DNA of 64,000 bases from Xylogone sp. PMI_703 (GCA_021399445.1 JAJTUQ010000003.1:682001-746000); one strand, 5' to 3'. Counted from the stretch's first letter, positions 33,474-46,386 are shown. Notes: a model not told the origin generated them from the sequence alone. Translations and numbers: made by a program.

Positions 33474-34703
33474 TTACGCCCTGTCCCGATCTGCCATACG
33501 CAAGGACACACCATGGACCTTACCAAGAGCAATACGCCCTTGGGCAACAAGAGGATCGATAGCGGAGACCTTTGCAATGGTGGTGTTATCCTTGCTTTCG
33601 GCGAAAGCAACTGCTTTAAGTTGCTTCTTCTGGACCTTGCCTCCGGTTTTATAGGTGGTAAAGTAAAACGCAATGAAGAGAAACAGGTAAGAGGTGAGAG
33701 TAACGACACCAGTGAGTGCAGCAGTCTAGAAGATCAGTTAAACAATTGGGACTTCATGTGAGATAGCAAGGGGACTCACTGTGCCGCCATCACAGGGGTT
33801 GTCAGAAAGAGCGAAGATGCGAAGGCGATACGCGCAGAAGTAAATGAAACCTAATTGTCTATGTTAGCCTTAAAATTACTTTATTATGAATCCTGGTAAT
33901 GTTCTTACCCAAGTCAATAATGAACTGAACTATCTGCATTATGGTAATATACTCTTTCCACCAGCATCGTACGCCGCGTGCACTTTGGAAATAGTAGAAG
34001 TACATGACAGTATGCACTGTCAAGTTCAAAGTAATAGGAACCCAGGAAACTGGAGTTTGGCCGACTAGCTGTGTGTAGCAAAGGAATGCAGTTGCTCCAT
34101 GATGATAGGTGTGTAGGAAGGCTATTCATGTATTAGTGAGTGGGTTCATCGTGCGGTGAAATAAATGCTCATCCTTACTCAGAGGCTTTTTTCTCAAGAC
34201 AAGGAAACAGGTGTCCAGAAACTCGAGGTACTTCGTCAAGTAGTTTAACTGAAGTAATTAACATTGAAGACATCTCAGAGCAGTTCATTATAGTGACTTA
34301 CGTAATATAGAACTTCGAGGCGGTTTGTCCACCCATATTCCGTTCGACAAATGTTGCAAAATACGCCTGCTTTCCAGAGTGAAGGAATGAGCTGTTCAAG
34401 AAACAGGGCCAAGAGCCCACTGGATATGACCGTGAGATAGAAGTTATGAACCATGAACGCTCTCTGGAGCTTGAAGGCTGGCCGGCCTTCCATGATCTTC
34501 CTGCCTCCGAAGATGAGGACATAGTAGAGACCAATGGCAGACAATGTCTCAGTCAAGGTCGCCATTGGCGTCTTTCCAGGGACAAATTCAAAACCCTTTG
34601 TCGTCATTTCTGAGACCAGTGACATGGCTTTGCTGAAGCCTTGCCATAAAGGCATAGTTTGAGACATTGTCGAAGTTAGTGATTGGCAACGACAGAAACG
34701 CAA
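33474..34703 (-). CDS. ELO-family fatty-acid elongase (GNS1/SUR4 type)
   Basis: Five exons on the minus strand: 34302-34703, 34179-34248, 33909-34121, 33780-33850, 33474-33725. All introns are 53-58 nt and in phase; 335 aa. Start at 34703 or the in-frame Met at 34667. Family signature in order: [45 protein letters not shown] (histidine box HxxHH at residues 161-165), then [13 protein letters not shown]. Several membrane helices are evident and the C-terminus is Lys-rich ([12 protein letters not shown]). Role: condensing enzyme of ER very-long-chain fatty-acid elongation, adding C2 from malonyl-CoA. The gene is fragmented by introns, so simple frame scans miss most of it. A duplicated elongase beside an acyl-CoA ligase, P450 and acyltransferase suggests a specialised lipid product. 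Confidence 0.88.
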
Positions 34704-36532
34704 CGTAATATGACAGTATTATCGACTCGCAAAGAAGAGCACTCCTTTGATTCTATCCTTAAATCTGGCGTTTAGAAAGAATTATCCATTTACTTATTTA
34801 TTTGTTCGAAGAGCTCTATAAACATCGCAATTCTACTTTAAATCTATGACATTCACTTATCATGTCTGAAATTCTACCAGAAACTCGGACTTGGCTGGGG
34901 TAAGCTAAGATACGATAGAGTTTCATAATCATCCAGCTTTAACCGTTTGCTTACACGTGCCCCTGTTTTGGGATTAGATGTACTCTACCAGAAAATATCC
35001 TGGTTATTCTTGTGGAGATAGCAACCAATGTTTCTACTGCGCTAAGAATTTTGACTCAAGGCAACTTTCTCTCTAGTCACGTAAAGTCAGGTCAGATAAG
35101 CGTGACTTCTTTTGACTTATTGATGAGCTTGAAGGTTTTCGCACACACGTAAGCGCACGGCCTTATCAGTAAACTACCATAAATTATCCCAGAGTGGCTT
35201 TGAAATATTCTGTTGTTAACAGAGATTTCTCATGGATGACAATATAGGAAGGTACAACGGGATTTACTAAATTAAGGTCTCCAAAATTTACCCTTCATAA
35301 CGCGGAACGGCTGAGATGTAACAATTTGGGGCCATAGAACCGTGAGAATAGTATTTTGTTGTATGTAATCTGATATATTTAACTTAAACATTATAAGAGT
35401 ATGTATTGCTCTTTAGGGCCACGAATGATGTTATGAGTATATTCGAGAGCTTACTAGATCTATATAAAACAATAATTTACTACAAAAATTGATTCTATGG
35501 TTTAATTCAATTATTCTCAACTCATTACGAACAGTTCCTCTGGACTTGTTAGTGGTATCCATCTCTGGTTAGTTTATTCTCGTTACAATGTTTCGAGGAT
35601 ATAGTTCTACCGCCGCAGCAGAACCCCACTTCCACCAGCATTAGGGCATACTTGATTATAGGAACTATTCATTCTCCCCCTTGTCTAGCTCTATCTGTTT
35701 CGATAGAAGGGGCTTTGGCCAATAGCATAGCTGGAATCCGTAGCATAGCCATTTACTAGGGGAGGGATCGATAATCCATACCACCAAGTATGCAGGGACA
35801 TAATTCTACGGCGTATTGGCATCGGCATGCCCGATAAGAGTACGTAAACGCTCCTAAAGTGTGGAGATACTGCGTGTGCTTATTTGCAGCTTGCTTCATT
35901 CCGTGAGGCTCACGTCTGTAAGCAGGGGGATCCTGCCGCAGGGTATCGCCTCCTCCTTGCTAAAGCGAACAGATCTAGACTCAGCCAATTTACATATGGA
36001 TACGTCGGCGTGGTTACCAACGATTAGTTATGGAGGAACACTTATTATCGGTGCAACTAAAGGCTGTTACTGGCGTAGCTATTTTGTATACACACACGCG
36101 CGGATTCTATTGTAGCTATAGAGTACTCGAGCAATTCTGTAATTTTGTGTTAATCCATGGGCTTTCACACTTGAGCCTATTGCCAAACCTCAACAGATTT
36201 CCACATATTGAGAAATCATAATATTAATTGTGAGATAACTAGTCTTTCTTCCAGCCCCTAAGTACAAGATCCAATGAGTACTCCTTATATCATCTCAAAC
36301 CCTCAGTCCTTACAAAATATCCACAAAGTTTAATCTTTGAGCCTTTCTCCTAAACATCTATAAATATATATTCTCAAAGCTAATGAAATCTTCTATTTCT
36401 TATACAAATGTCAATCTAGATCTAGTATATAAACGTAAACGTCACTGGCTAAAAGTTATTAGCACTTTAGGATTGTGCGAACCGATGTTAGATATTCCGG
36501 CCAATAGATAATCAGGGACTGAGAGAAATGTT
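34704..36532. other. Intergenic spacer
   Basis: 1.8 kb, AT-rich, between the elongase promoter and the 3' end of the acyl-CoA ligase. Short frames at 35861-36221 look random. Nothing recognised. Confidence 0.5.
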
Positions 36533-38394
36533 CTATGAAATGACCGCTGGGGAGAGATTTGCGGGATTTTCGTTGAATCCCTCAGATTTTGCCAGATCCT
36601 CAAATCTATCTAAAGCTCTAGAGATAGACGCTTGGTGAGTAGCCATATGACCCTGGTGGATTTCGCGAGGAGACTTGCTCATGGAGCTTTGACGAGCCTG
36701 CTCCTGTAGTTTTTCTTGTGCTAGCATTGTTTCAGCAACTAATCGGCGCTGAACCTTACCGGTTGCCGTCTTTGGCATAACTTTTGTGAAGAAAACCTGT
36801 ATTTTGCTATGTTAGCGAGCGAGGATTCGTTGAACGAAGGAGGAGAGAATAACCTGTTTCGGGACTTTGAATTTAACTGCGCGCTCAATAATCCAGTTTA
36901 CAAATTCCTCAGCTGATAATTTGTGTCCTTCCTTCACTACAACAGCAACACCTATATCCTGCCCGTACAGCTCGTCATGGACTGCAAAGCTAACGGCTTC
37001 AGCAATATGTGGATGCTGACTATATGTGTTATCAAGCTCAATTGGACTTATTTTCTCTCCTCCCTTGTTAATAAGCTCTTTAATACGCCCCGTTAGTGTG
37101 AGGTATCCATCACTGCTTAGAGCACCTTGATCACCAGTCCGTAGAAAGCCATCCTGCGTAAATGTAGATTGGTTTGCCGCCGGATTATTCAAGTACCCTT
37201 TGGTTACGTTATCGCCACGGATACAGACTTCACCGATGGTGCCGAAAGGCAGTGATTCGCCAGAGTCGTTTTTGATACGTACCTCCACCCCTTGCGGCAT
37301 TCCTACGCTACCCGGTCGACGAGAGGAAGGTGGAAGCGGATTTGATGTAATTTGATGAGATGCTTCAGTCATAGCATACGCTTCTAGAACAGGAGCTCTG
37401 AGTTTCCGCTCCAGTTCGTGGAAAACTGTTGGTGGAAGTGGCGATGAACACGAGCGAATGAAGCGGATGAATGGGGGCGGTGAAGGTATCGAGTTTTTCA
37501 GGATAATTTGATGGACCGTAGGCACAGCAGAATACCAAGTTGCTTTATGATCTATGTAATCCTCCCAGAATTTTGAAGCCGAGAATCGTGGGGGAACAAT
37601 GACTGAACCACCAGTGGCAAGGGAAGTGAATAAGCTTGCGACGAGGCCATGAATATGAAACAGTGGCATTACCAGCAGCGTCCGATCGTTCGAAGTAAGA
37701 TCATAGGTAGCCTGAATATTTTCTAGCATCAAAAGTCAGCACTTTTAATGGCTAGTAAGCTTTAAGGCTATACCTACTCATCGATTGTGTCATACCTCTG
37801 TGGGTTAACGGCACCTATCTGGATATTAATACAATGGCTTGCGAGCTTTGTCGACTAACTTACAGCCTTTGGCCTTCCAGTTGTGCCACTAGTGTGTAGT
37901 ATAAGAGCTATGTCGTCTGGAAATGCTTCTTCAACACCATCATTCTGGCCTGTTGAGAAGTTTTGCTTTCGTTCTGGAGAGACTAAAATTTCTTTACCAT
38001 CCCAACCAATTTCGACTATAAGTGCATTGCAACTTCTGGCTGCCTTCACTGCTTCACTCTCTTTCTCTACATCTCCTTGCGACACAAGGAGTATGGTGGC
38101 ATTTAAGTCATTGACATAAAACTCAACTTCATCCTGTTTGTAGGCGGGATTAAGGGGCGCGGAAATAGCACGGCTGCATGCCACTGCGAGAAAAGCTACA
38201 ACGAACTCGAGAGAGCTGGGCATAGAGATAGCAACCGGGACTCCTGGTGTGACCCTTATGGCTACCAATTTCTCTTGAAGCTTTTGTACATGACGCTTTA
38301 AAGAGGCGTGCGAAAGAGTTGTGGCATTAGGTTTGGCTGGGACGATAATTGCTGGATTATCGGAATCTGAAAAGATGCGAGATAGTGTTGACAT
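36533..38394 (-). CDS. Acyl-CoA ligase (AMP-binding, Pcs60/4CL-like)
   Basis: Four exons: 37864-38394, 37778-37814 (37 nt micro-exon), 36854-37722, 36533-36796. All are in phase; 566 aa. Start at 38394 (MSTLSRIFSDSDNPAIIV) fits the family better than the upstream Met at 38415. Adenylate motif HTSGTTGRPKA is at residues 168-177 and continues over the splice as VPLTHRG. Others are PLFHIHGL, EAYAMTEASHQ, RTGDQG, GRIKELINKGGEKISP and the catalytic Lys motif PKTATGKVQRR. It activates a carboxylic or fatty acid to acyl-AMP and then acyl-CoA. The closest known subfamily is oxalyl-CoA/peroxisomal CoA synthetase. No C-terminal SKL-type signal is present (ends AVIS) and the tail after GKVQRR is extended by about 70 residues. 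Confidence 0.88.
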
Positions 38395-39272
38395 TTTGCG
38401 ATTGCAGAAAATCAAAAGTAATTTGGCGCTTGAGAGTGAGTGATTTCTGGATGCGAGAAGCTTAGAAGATAATCTTGGTTCTCCTATGTAATGTCAGAAC
38501 GGGAACCTCTGAGCTTCCATTGTTTTATTTAAAGCGTACATATGTCAAGCCTTCCCTGAGTTTATAACTGCACTATATCCATTAAGCAATGCAATTGAGT
38601 AAAGAGCTCCATATTTCAGGCCTGTTACACACCTACCAGGATATAAACACATAGTAAACGTAATGGAGTGCTGACATACTAGTTCATGCCGCTTACTTTA
38701 CCTTACCTGCTATTTTCAGCCACGGGATGGCTAGACTTCACGGATCCGGAAGCTTTCAATATCGAATAGCAGCAAGCACAATGTTCTTTAAGTTTTGATT
38801 CTAGGCGTCTAGTGCCCCTACATCAACCGATTAATTGACTATTGTATGACATGATTAGATTACAACCTTAAGGGCCATGATTAGCCCAATGGTCAAGTCA
38901 CATCCCACCAGCTATACCTGATGCAATAGGTCCAAATTGTCAGCTCGGGCTGCTGACCACCTGTATCGATTCACCAAAAATCTACTAGTTGGTTTAATTT
39001 ATAAATACTTTGACGAGTGATTCATGCAATAGGATAGATATTGGAAAATCACACCATTTCACCAGGACAATAATTGTACATATGTGTAAGAAAACCTGAG
39101 AAATGTAGCTAGCTATAATAGTAGTAATACACAGCGCGGAAAGGAGAAGTCTATTATCGTGATAAAACAATATTTGTATACATCACATACATCGCATATC
39201 TCGTAACATAACAATAAAATTCAAAGCCCCTAGAATCTTTTAATAGCAACATTTCCATTTGAAGGTCAGACA
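38395..39272. other. Intergenic spacer
   Basis: Promoter of the acyl-CoA ligase and 3' flank of the MFS gene. No gene or repeat recognised. Confidence 0.5.
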
Positions 39273-41582
39273 CTATATTTTTGTCCATTTATGCACGGAT
39301 CCGACCAGGAAGGCCAGTACACCTGCTACGATAGGTACAATGAATGTACTGTCGACGCTGCTTGCAACCGCTTCTCCCACGATAGCCTTGACTTCTGCTG
39401 GAATACGCCCTATGTGTAAGATTAGACTACCTCTAATCTGGTCTACAATATCTTCAGAGAGGTGATGTTTGGCCAGATTGGCAGATAAGCGGTTGTTGAA
39501 TATGGTACTACATAAGGAAACGGAAATAGCACTAATAGATTTGAAAAAAGTCAGTATTGCAGCTCCATGAAGCCACTTGAAAGTTGGTTAAAGAAATCCG
39601 TAGAGATTGATTGACTTACCTCCCTAATTGTTTGATGGTGTATACCATCGATAAACCAATTGACTCCTCATCTTTTGATAACAACTGCTGAGCAATGCCC
39701 ATTGCCATGAACTGGCTGCATCCTGCACCAAAAGCAGCAAGTATCTGAAATCCAATCCATTGCGCGCTAGTTGTGTTGACGGAGAGTGTTTGAAGAAACC
39801 CTGCCCCTATCGAGAATAAGATAGTCCCAAATATCATTGGTGGGTTAAAGTAACCGGTAAAGTTGATTAGGACGCCTGTCATAATACCTGCTATGGTTTG
39901 ACTGAGGAGATACGGAAGGAGATCAACACCGCTCTTCTCAGCTGAAGCACCGTTCACTCCCTGAGATGAGATGTTAGAATTGAAAAAGATTCCAGTCCGT
40001 ATGAGGGCGCAGAGGTACAGACCTGGAAGTAGAATGGTAAATAGTAGACGTGTGCCGTTGTTGAGAGCTCTGCCAAAAATCCGAACCATGAACAGATAAG
40101 TATACCTCTTTTTCTCAAGATAGAGCGAGGCAGCATTGCCTGATCTTCATTAACCAACAACTGTTGCACAATCAGGCCGAGCAGTAACACGGCGGCAAGA
40201 ACTATCAGCGCTATGGTCTTACCATCTGACCACGACGATTCTGCCGCAAAGGTGAAAGACAGCAGCAGACTAATGACAGAGCTACACAGGAAGAAACAGC
40301 CTGGTAGATCTAACGATACTAATATCTCTCGGATTGGAATATTCCTTGGTTTTCGCTGTCGCGGATGATATAGAAAGGCCATCGCTAGTGCTGTCGCAGC
40401 ACCAAGAGGAAGGTTAATATAGAAGCACCACCTCCAGCTAACCTTTGTTGTAAAGATACCACCGAGGATTGGCCCTAAGCAGGCAGCCGTACCTATAGGG
40501 AAAATTAGCATGGTGTTCGGTAATGGAACAGTGATCAATATTCGATGCACGAACCTGCAGCCAAGGCTGTAATGCCCGTATAAATTGGTCTCTTCTTTCT
40601 GGGAACGGTATCGGTGACTATCAACAAGACTCCTGGTGCTAAAAGGGCTGCACCAATTCCAGCAACCGTCCTGCCTCCGATGAACATTGGGGCGGAATTG
40701 GCTTGGGCACATATAAGAGAGCCGACTGGAGGGTTGTGAGCCGCATTGGAATCTTCAACTTCATGCTCAGAACATACCTTCAAAAAGAGTGAGGCCAGCC
40801 AGAAATCCATATTTGGTGTTGAAATAAGGATACATCTTTCCGAACAGTGGTTGAAGTGTGGGCAATGGCAATAGGTAAGCGGAGCCTGCGAAAGCGAAAA
40901 ACACTCAGCCAGGGAATATTAAGAGAGAAACAAGAGATGTATACTAACCAAACCAGCCAATACTGGTCAAAGCATGCCATTGAGAAGCAAGTGTAGGCGC
41001 CGCAGTAGCTGTTTAATGCTTAGTAATAAGACAATTGCCCCGTTCTCACCTACAGGAGCGACGTACAAACAATAGTTGAATCAAGCGCGACCTACATCAA
41101 TTAGTTGTCTCTCCTAGCTTCTTCGTTCTTTTGAACTTGGGTGAACGTACTAGAGATATAGTCAGACAGAGCGCTGACACCATCAAACCCATACGCACTC
41201 CTTTGGGATATTGACTTTCGTCTTCGACTTCCTGGGGAGCATCAGGCTCAGGAACGGAAAAGCATCTGTATTTTTCTGCCCATGGATCTAATTTCAACTT
41301 CTCATTGGTGTGTTGTTCTGATGCTACGGGTGGCTCGCTGTCATGATCAGGATAGGGGGGCGGCGGCGATGGTGAGCTTGCTCCCTCAATTTTTCTTGAT
41401 AACCCCTTCGCATTCTCTTCATCAGATTGCTCGCTGCTTTCTGAGAAATTGGGTAAATCACTATCGGTATCCTCAGCGCGCCCGATTCGAGAGTGTAACA
41501 AATCAACAATGTCGAACAGCCTTGTCTGGACGTCACTACTCTCTCTGGATGTCTCGCTGCTAGGGTTAAGGTGTGTAGCCAT
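39273..41582 (-). CDS. MFS drug/metabolite exporter (DHA2-like) with an out-of-phase last junction
   Basis: Exons on the minus strand: 41151-41582, 41067-41091, 40949-41008, 40778-40885, 40555-40725, 40023-40492, 39620-39960, 39273-39562. About 631 aa if read through. After a 140-residue acidic/Pro-rich cytosolic N-terminus come VALDSTIVSTAAPTLASQ, LTSIGWFGSAYLL, GRTVAGIGAALLAPG, PILGGIFTTKVSWRWCFYIN and a 14-TM layout, all typical of DHA2 exporters. All junctions are in phase except the last. The donor after KQLG-R leaves phase 2, while the conserved-looking continuation (AAILTFFKS to KWTKI) needs phase 1. One extra G in GGG at 39621-39624 would explain it. An alternative donor at MET-GTATAC with acceptor TTTCAAG gives an intact frame but replaces eight residues. 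The gene is either mildly damaged or alternatively spliced. Confidence 0.75.
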
Positions 41583-42067
41583 TGCTGGTGAAGATAGAAA
41601 TGCGTCTGTAGTAGACCGTGAATGAGAGAGCTACAATACCTTTAATCCATTGAGTCCCAATTTTTCCCAGTGACTTCTGTATTTGAGCCGATATGCCGAG
41701 CTGAGTATATGAATCCCGGACAATGCAGCTTGAGGTATACGACCCAGTCAGCTAAGATAAGCAGAGGGCTTGATAGTCTACATATCCCCATGCACAGCCG
41801 AGAGGAGACACGTAACGTACACAACAAATCAATTCCTCCATTATTTCTACATTCTTGGATGGGCTACGCCATTGAGGGAGCTGCAAAAATACCAAGCCTT
41901 TTGCCCGGAGAACTATTCCGACTGCGCAAGCCTGCGTCATATCCCTTAACACTTTCATCGGAACGCTACATTTCACCTCTGCGCTAACTAGTCTGAGGCA
42001 CGAACTATATCGCAAATCTCTAGAAAGTGACCGCCTCCATCTTCGTTTTATCCATCAACTATCAATC
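41583..42067. promoter_or_regulatory. Shared divergent promoter, MFS exporter / membrane protein
   Basis: 485 bp between the starts of a minus-strand MFS gene and a plus-strand membrane-protein gene. Divergent pairs of this kind are often co-regulated. No specific operator was identified. Confidence 0.4.
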
Positions 42068-42908
42068 ATGGGGCAACTGAATCAGCGCGGCGATATTGAC
42101 ATTGCCGCATTCGCCGTGTATACTCCACTAGGGCTTGCCGCTCTTTACATGCTTCCCGGTGGCATCCGTAGAGGTGTCGGTCTCTGTCTTGCTTATTTGA
42201 CAGTATTTATTTTGCGTGAGTCAGCCTAAATCAATTTCAAATACTAGTGACGCTAATAAAAGAAATCTATTACCAGTCAAACTAGTTGGAGCTGCCATGG
42301 CAGTTGATACTCAAGCCACGGATAACACCAGCCTGGCCACCCCTGCCACGATCATCAGTACCGTTGTTCTTGCCCCTCTTCTGTCTGCAGCTCAGGCCGC
42401 AGCAAACTGGCAACTTAACTCCAAAGCATCTGGGAACTCTCATCTAGATTCATATCATATTCAACTTCTCCCCCGTTTGAATCATGTTCTTATCTTGGCG
42501 TCTCTCATCCTAGGCATAGTAGGCGGCATCGATGTCTTCTCCACTTCCTCGACTTGCAGAACTAATTCAGATTGCACTGGGCTTGCCCTCCTGCGAGCCG
42601 CCGCGGGGCTCTCTATTGCTGCATGGGCTGTAACTGTCGCTACTCTGGCATATGCTCCCTCTCAGCGGTACAATAGTACAAATAGGCGAACATTACCAAG
42701 ACATTCAATGCCAGCACTTGCTGTCGCTCTTGTTCTGCTGATGGCAAGGCTTGTATATACTGTCGGTGTGGCTGCAACTATTGATACAGATCGTACACAA
42801 ATATTTAATCCACTGACGGGTAGCTGGGTATTGTACCTGTGTATTGCATGGCTTCCGGAACTTGGTGCAAGTGTGGCGGTATTAGTAGCTGTTATGGAAG
42901 GCTTTTAG
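42068..42908 (+). CDS. Multi-pass membrane protein (DUF7702-like)
   Basis: Exons are 42068-42215 and 42277-42908, phase 1, with intron GTGAGT..ACCAG; 259 aa. Seven hydrophobic stretches alternate with short loops (for example FAVYTPLGLAALYML, LVGAAMAV, VLILASLILGIVGGIDVF, LLRAAAGLSIAAWAVTVAT, ALAVALVLLMARLVYTVGVAA, SWVLYLCIAWLPELGASVAVLV). The WLPE segment near the C-terminus and the overall layout match fungal 7-TM proteins of the DUF7702 type, whose function is unknown. It lacks catalytic motifs that I can name. Divergent from the MFS exporter; possibly part of the same metabolite region. Confidence 0.75.
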
Positions 42909-43519
42909 ATGTAGAGGTGCTTGAGTGGCTGACTCTGGTTAGGCAAGGAGAAACTAAATTAGGTATCTGGAGATTCTGACAGTAAACTCCTCGTTTTCTC
43001 TTTTTCCGTAGATGAAAATTTGTCATCAGCTTTCGCCTTTGTCTTTGAATTTTCAGTAAATATACGATGGGTTTCAATAGGATCACCGAAAATATGAAGT
43101 TAGTCTTAGCTGTAGATAGAACCAAAGAAATTATAACCAATGAATTCCCTAGTCTCGGTACATTACACTGCTCGTGGATAATCTTATCAGGGTCTCAGTT
43201 TCTCGACAAGTCTTGTGCGATGGCATACTCCGGTGTGGAGTTCAACTTATCAATAACGAACACCTATGACCATAAATCACCCCCTTGGAGATAACGGTCA
43301 GTAGAAATAGTAGTGGTGCATGTAATATAGATTCGGCATATGTGGAATTAAAATTGACTATCCTGCCCAACAAGATCAACCAGTAAATTTACTCCGCAAT
43401 AAAAACTAATTTTTCAAGTCATCAAATACAGAACGTCCACTCTCTATGCATTCTCTTGTGGTTAATATATTCCGTTCCATCTGCCAACCTATCCCCAATA
43501 TCCAGGTTTCTCTCCAAAT
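42909..43519. other. Intergenic spacer
   Basis: Short frames on both strands at 42892-43294 have no family resemblance. Nothing else recognised. Confidence 0.45.
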
Positions 43520-43810
43520 CTATCTTGGTTCATTTCGTGATTGCCTTATGCCAGTCTAGAAAATATAACCATCAGTCAAAACAGCCTAATGACTCGGACG
43601 CATTATGACAATCATAATAGTTCACTCCACTTAGTGACTTTGCCAGTATCATCCACTTACATTAATTTGACCCGTACCAGCAGTTCCAGATGTGTATCTA
43701 CCAGAGTCCTGAACTTCGTCATGTCTTCGAGAAGATGCGTCACGATCTTGTGCAGCGGCTCTCTCCTGCTTCTTTTTCTTAATGCGACGAACGATACCCC
43801 AGACGATCAT
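43520..43810 (-). CDS. Very small basic/acidic protein, two exons
   Basis: Exon 1 is 43661-43810 and exon 2 is 43520-43555. Intron 43556-43660 has a GTAAGT donor, TTGACTGA branch and TTCTAG acceptor, phase 0. The product is about 61 aa. It begins MIVWGIVRRIKKKKQERAAA, a hydrophobic start followed by a strongly basic helix. It then has DRDASSRRHDEVQD and a Gly/Ser/Thr-rich end. A single hydrophobic-basic N-terminus suggests membrane or mitochondrial association, but no family is recognised. Codon-like composition and a clean intron are the support. An alternative acceptor at CATTAG would give a different short tail. Confidence 0.4.
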
Positions 43811-44523
43811 TTTGGTTGTATGTCTTATAAGAGAAACTTAGTGGTTGGTACAATATATGTGTTGGAAGTATGGTAGTTTGATGAGATGCCGAGGACGATG
43901 AAGATTTGATGGTGAGAGAAATGATCGTTTAGAGCCGGTTCTTAAAGTGGCGTACAAGAAATACTTGAAGACCCCTGGAATACATGATTGATAATATAAT
44001 GGAACAGTTGTGGATAATGTAAGCTAAGCTCATAGTTAGAACCAGCCATATGCTGGTAAGATAATTTTTGGGCCTCAGGCACTTATAATACTTGACCTCA
44101 GCTCCAACGCAACGGAAAAGCGAATGTGGCACATCAAATTTTGTAGGTGTTCCCTGCCTACATTCTAGGTCAATTAGGTCATTGGCTATCGGGCCGGCCC
44201 GTTTACCACCTGTTTTACTTTTGACTGTTTCACTAAACAATATCTTCTTTTCCTTTGGAAACAATAAATTCTAGAAATCTTACAAGTTTATACCTAAAAT
44301 TACCATAGCCTTTCTGGTACATAGAACCTTCCTATGTCTGTGGTACGATGGGCTATCCATAATAGTTTGTAGCTTCTTGATTCGGAAAGGGTAAAGGGCT
44401 AATGCGGATACTAAGTTATTTTATATGATAACAAAACTGCTGGTCTAAAATTCAAGTTCTATAAACTATATAAAATACAATATTTCTTAAAATAGAATGC
44501 ATGGAGTATTCAACAATATTCTA
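43811..44523. other. Intergenic spacer
   Basis: The open minus frame 43929-44264 (111 aa) has no recognisable features. Nothing else seen. Confidence 0.45.
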
Positions 44524-46386
44524 TTACCAAGGCTCTGCCTTTCTCACCTTCACTGTCAACCCATCTCTTGGCCGCAACGTGAGTCCCGGGACTAGGTCTT
44601 TCAGAGGATCCTTACCCTGGTACTCAAATTTGAATTCACTGACTAAAGCAATTAGAACTGCTTTGATTGCACGTAAAGAGTATTCCTTCCCGATGCAAGA
44701 TTTCGGGCCAACGCTATATGTCATGAAAGAGCCGTTATGTTCCATACCAGGCTTCCGGCGGTCAGGGGCCCACCGCTCGGGCACAAACTCGTCCGCATCT
44801 GGGCCCCAGAATGCTTTTGAGCGGTTTATTGCGAGACTTGCAATAACAAAGAAGGTGTTCTTGGGAAATTTTACGCCGTCCAGTACCACCGTATCCTGGG
44901 TCTGTCGCCATGTGGTATGAATTGAAGGGTACATGCGAGAATTTTCCATGACGAAACAGTGGAGATACTTCATTGCATCCATTTCAGCACTCGTAACAGT
45001 GTCTTCAGGGCCTTTCAGAATGCTACGGATCTCATTACGAAGTCGAGTTTGTATATCAGGACGGGTTCCCAGAACGTATATCGCCCAAATTAAAGATGCC
45101 GCGTTGGTGCCGAAACTATCGATATGTTAGCATTAGATCTTCCCATAGGATAGACTACTAAGTATGGTTCCTACCCTGCTCCAGTAAATGTCATCATGTT
45201 TTCCATCAGGTCGTAGGCATTTATTTCGTTATTGGCAAGCATAACAGAGAGTAGATCTGCATATTATCAGAGACGGCAACGGATAATAGACATTGGGGTA
45301 TATGCCTTTATAGTTTCCATCCTCTGCCTTTAGGCCTTCCGCTCTTCTCTGGCTGATAATAGTGTTAAAGTACTTCTGTATTTCCTTGCGGTCTTCCAGT
45401 TGAGAGCGATAACGTTTGAATGGCAGGCGATTCAGAATGCTCCAGTCAAGAAATATAGGGAGGACGTAGCACAGGATAGCATCTAAGCCTTGAAATCCCT
45501 CGGCGGGGAACTTGGTAATCAGCTTTAGTTCCAGCAGTCGGATACGCTAACTTACATTGCGGTCAAAAACTCGGTAGAAACTCTCCGGGTTGTCTAGGCT
45601 GTTAGGGTCTGCTCCCCATGCAGTGGAGAAAATCATGTCAAAAGTGACACGGTTTGTCCAGTCCAGAACGTTAATCTCGGCAATTGAATTAGAGCTCGCC
45701 TCAACTATGTCCCTGAACTTATCATTGAGATGAAGAGCCACATTCCACAGGCTCGGAACGAGGAAGCGTTGTTGCGATGGAGTAAATGCAGGGCTAACAA
45801 TCTTTTTCAGATACTGGATTCAAATCCGTCAGTACATTGTAATCATCTGCTGAGATCCCCAGGAGCACCTACGCTGTGGCGGGCGCCACTCGCTACAACT
45901 AACCCATCGCCTAATAGAGTCACCAGGCCAGATGTAATGACTGGAGGAATAATAATCTTGTCGCTCTTCATTATCTCGCGGTAAGCATCTGGTGTCATAG
46001 GGACGGCCTTTTCTTCTCCAAAGAATCCCAGGTATCGAATGAAGCTTGAACCAGAAGATGAGAGTGATTCCTCCCATTTCTTGACGAGCAGAGACGATGA
46101 TTGACCAAGTTCTTCTAGGCCATATCCAAAGAGAAAGTGCCCTCTCTGCAAGCAGTCAGTAACTATGGAAGCTCAGATTGGTAGAGATATCTCATAGACA
46201 TACCTTTGGCCCCGGGAGTTTTCGAAGTGGGCTGAGAAAGTAAGGATACAGATACACAGCATAAACTAGATTGAGAAGGAATTCAATTGACAAGATTGCA
46301 ATGAATGATCCGATACCATGAATGGGGCCGAACCGAGCAACCGCACCAGCAATTGCGACGGCGGCGATGAGTTTTACGGGTGCCAT
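44524..46386 (-). CDS. Cytochrome P450 monooxygenase
   Basis: Six exons: 46204-46386, 45873-46145, 45556-45813, 45306-45510, 45175-45256, 44524-45115; 530 aa. Start at 46386 (MAPVKLIAAV) gives a normal N-terminal membrane anchor; the frame is open further upstream. Family motifs: proline-rich LRKLPGPK, I-helix MTFTGAGFGTNAA, ExxR as ENSR near residue 390, the PERW motif FVPERW, and the heme loop YSVGPKSCIGKE with the thiolate Cys near 473. The heme loop has Tyr for the usual Phe and Lys for Arg. Intron 4 (45257-45305) starts with GC, not GT, and is the only choice that keeps NYK-DLLSVMLAN in frame. Role: ER-bound, NADPH-P450-reductase-dependent oxidation, probably tailoring in the neighbouring metabolite group. 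Confidence 0.87.
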
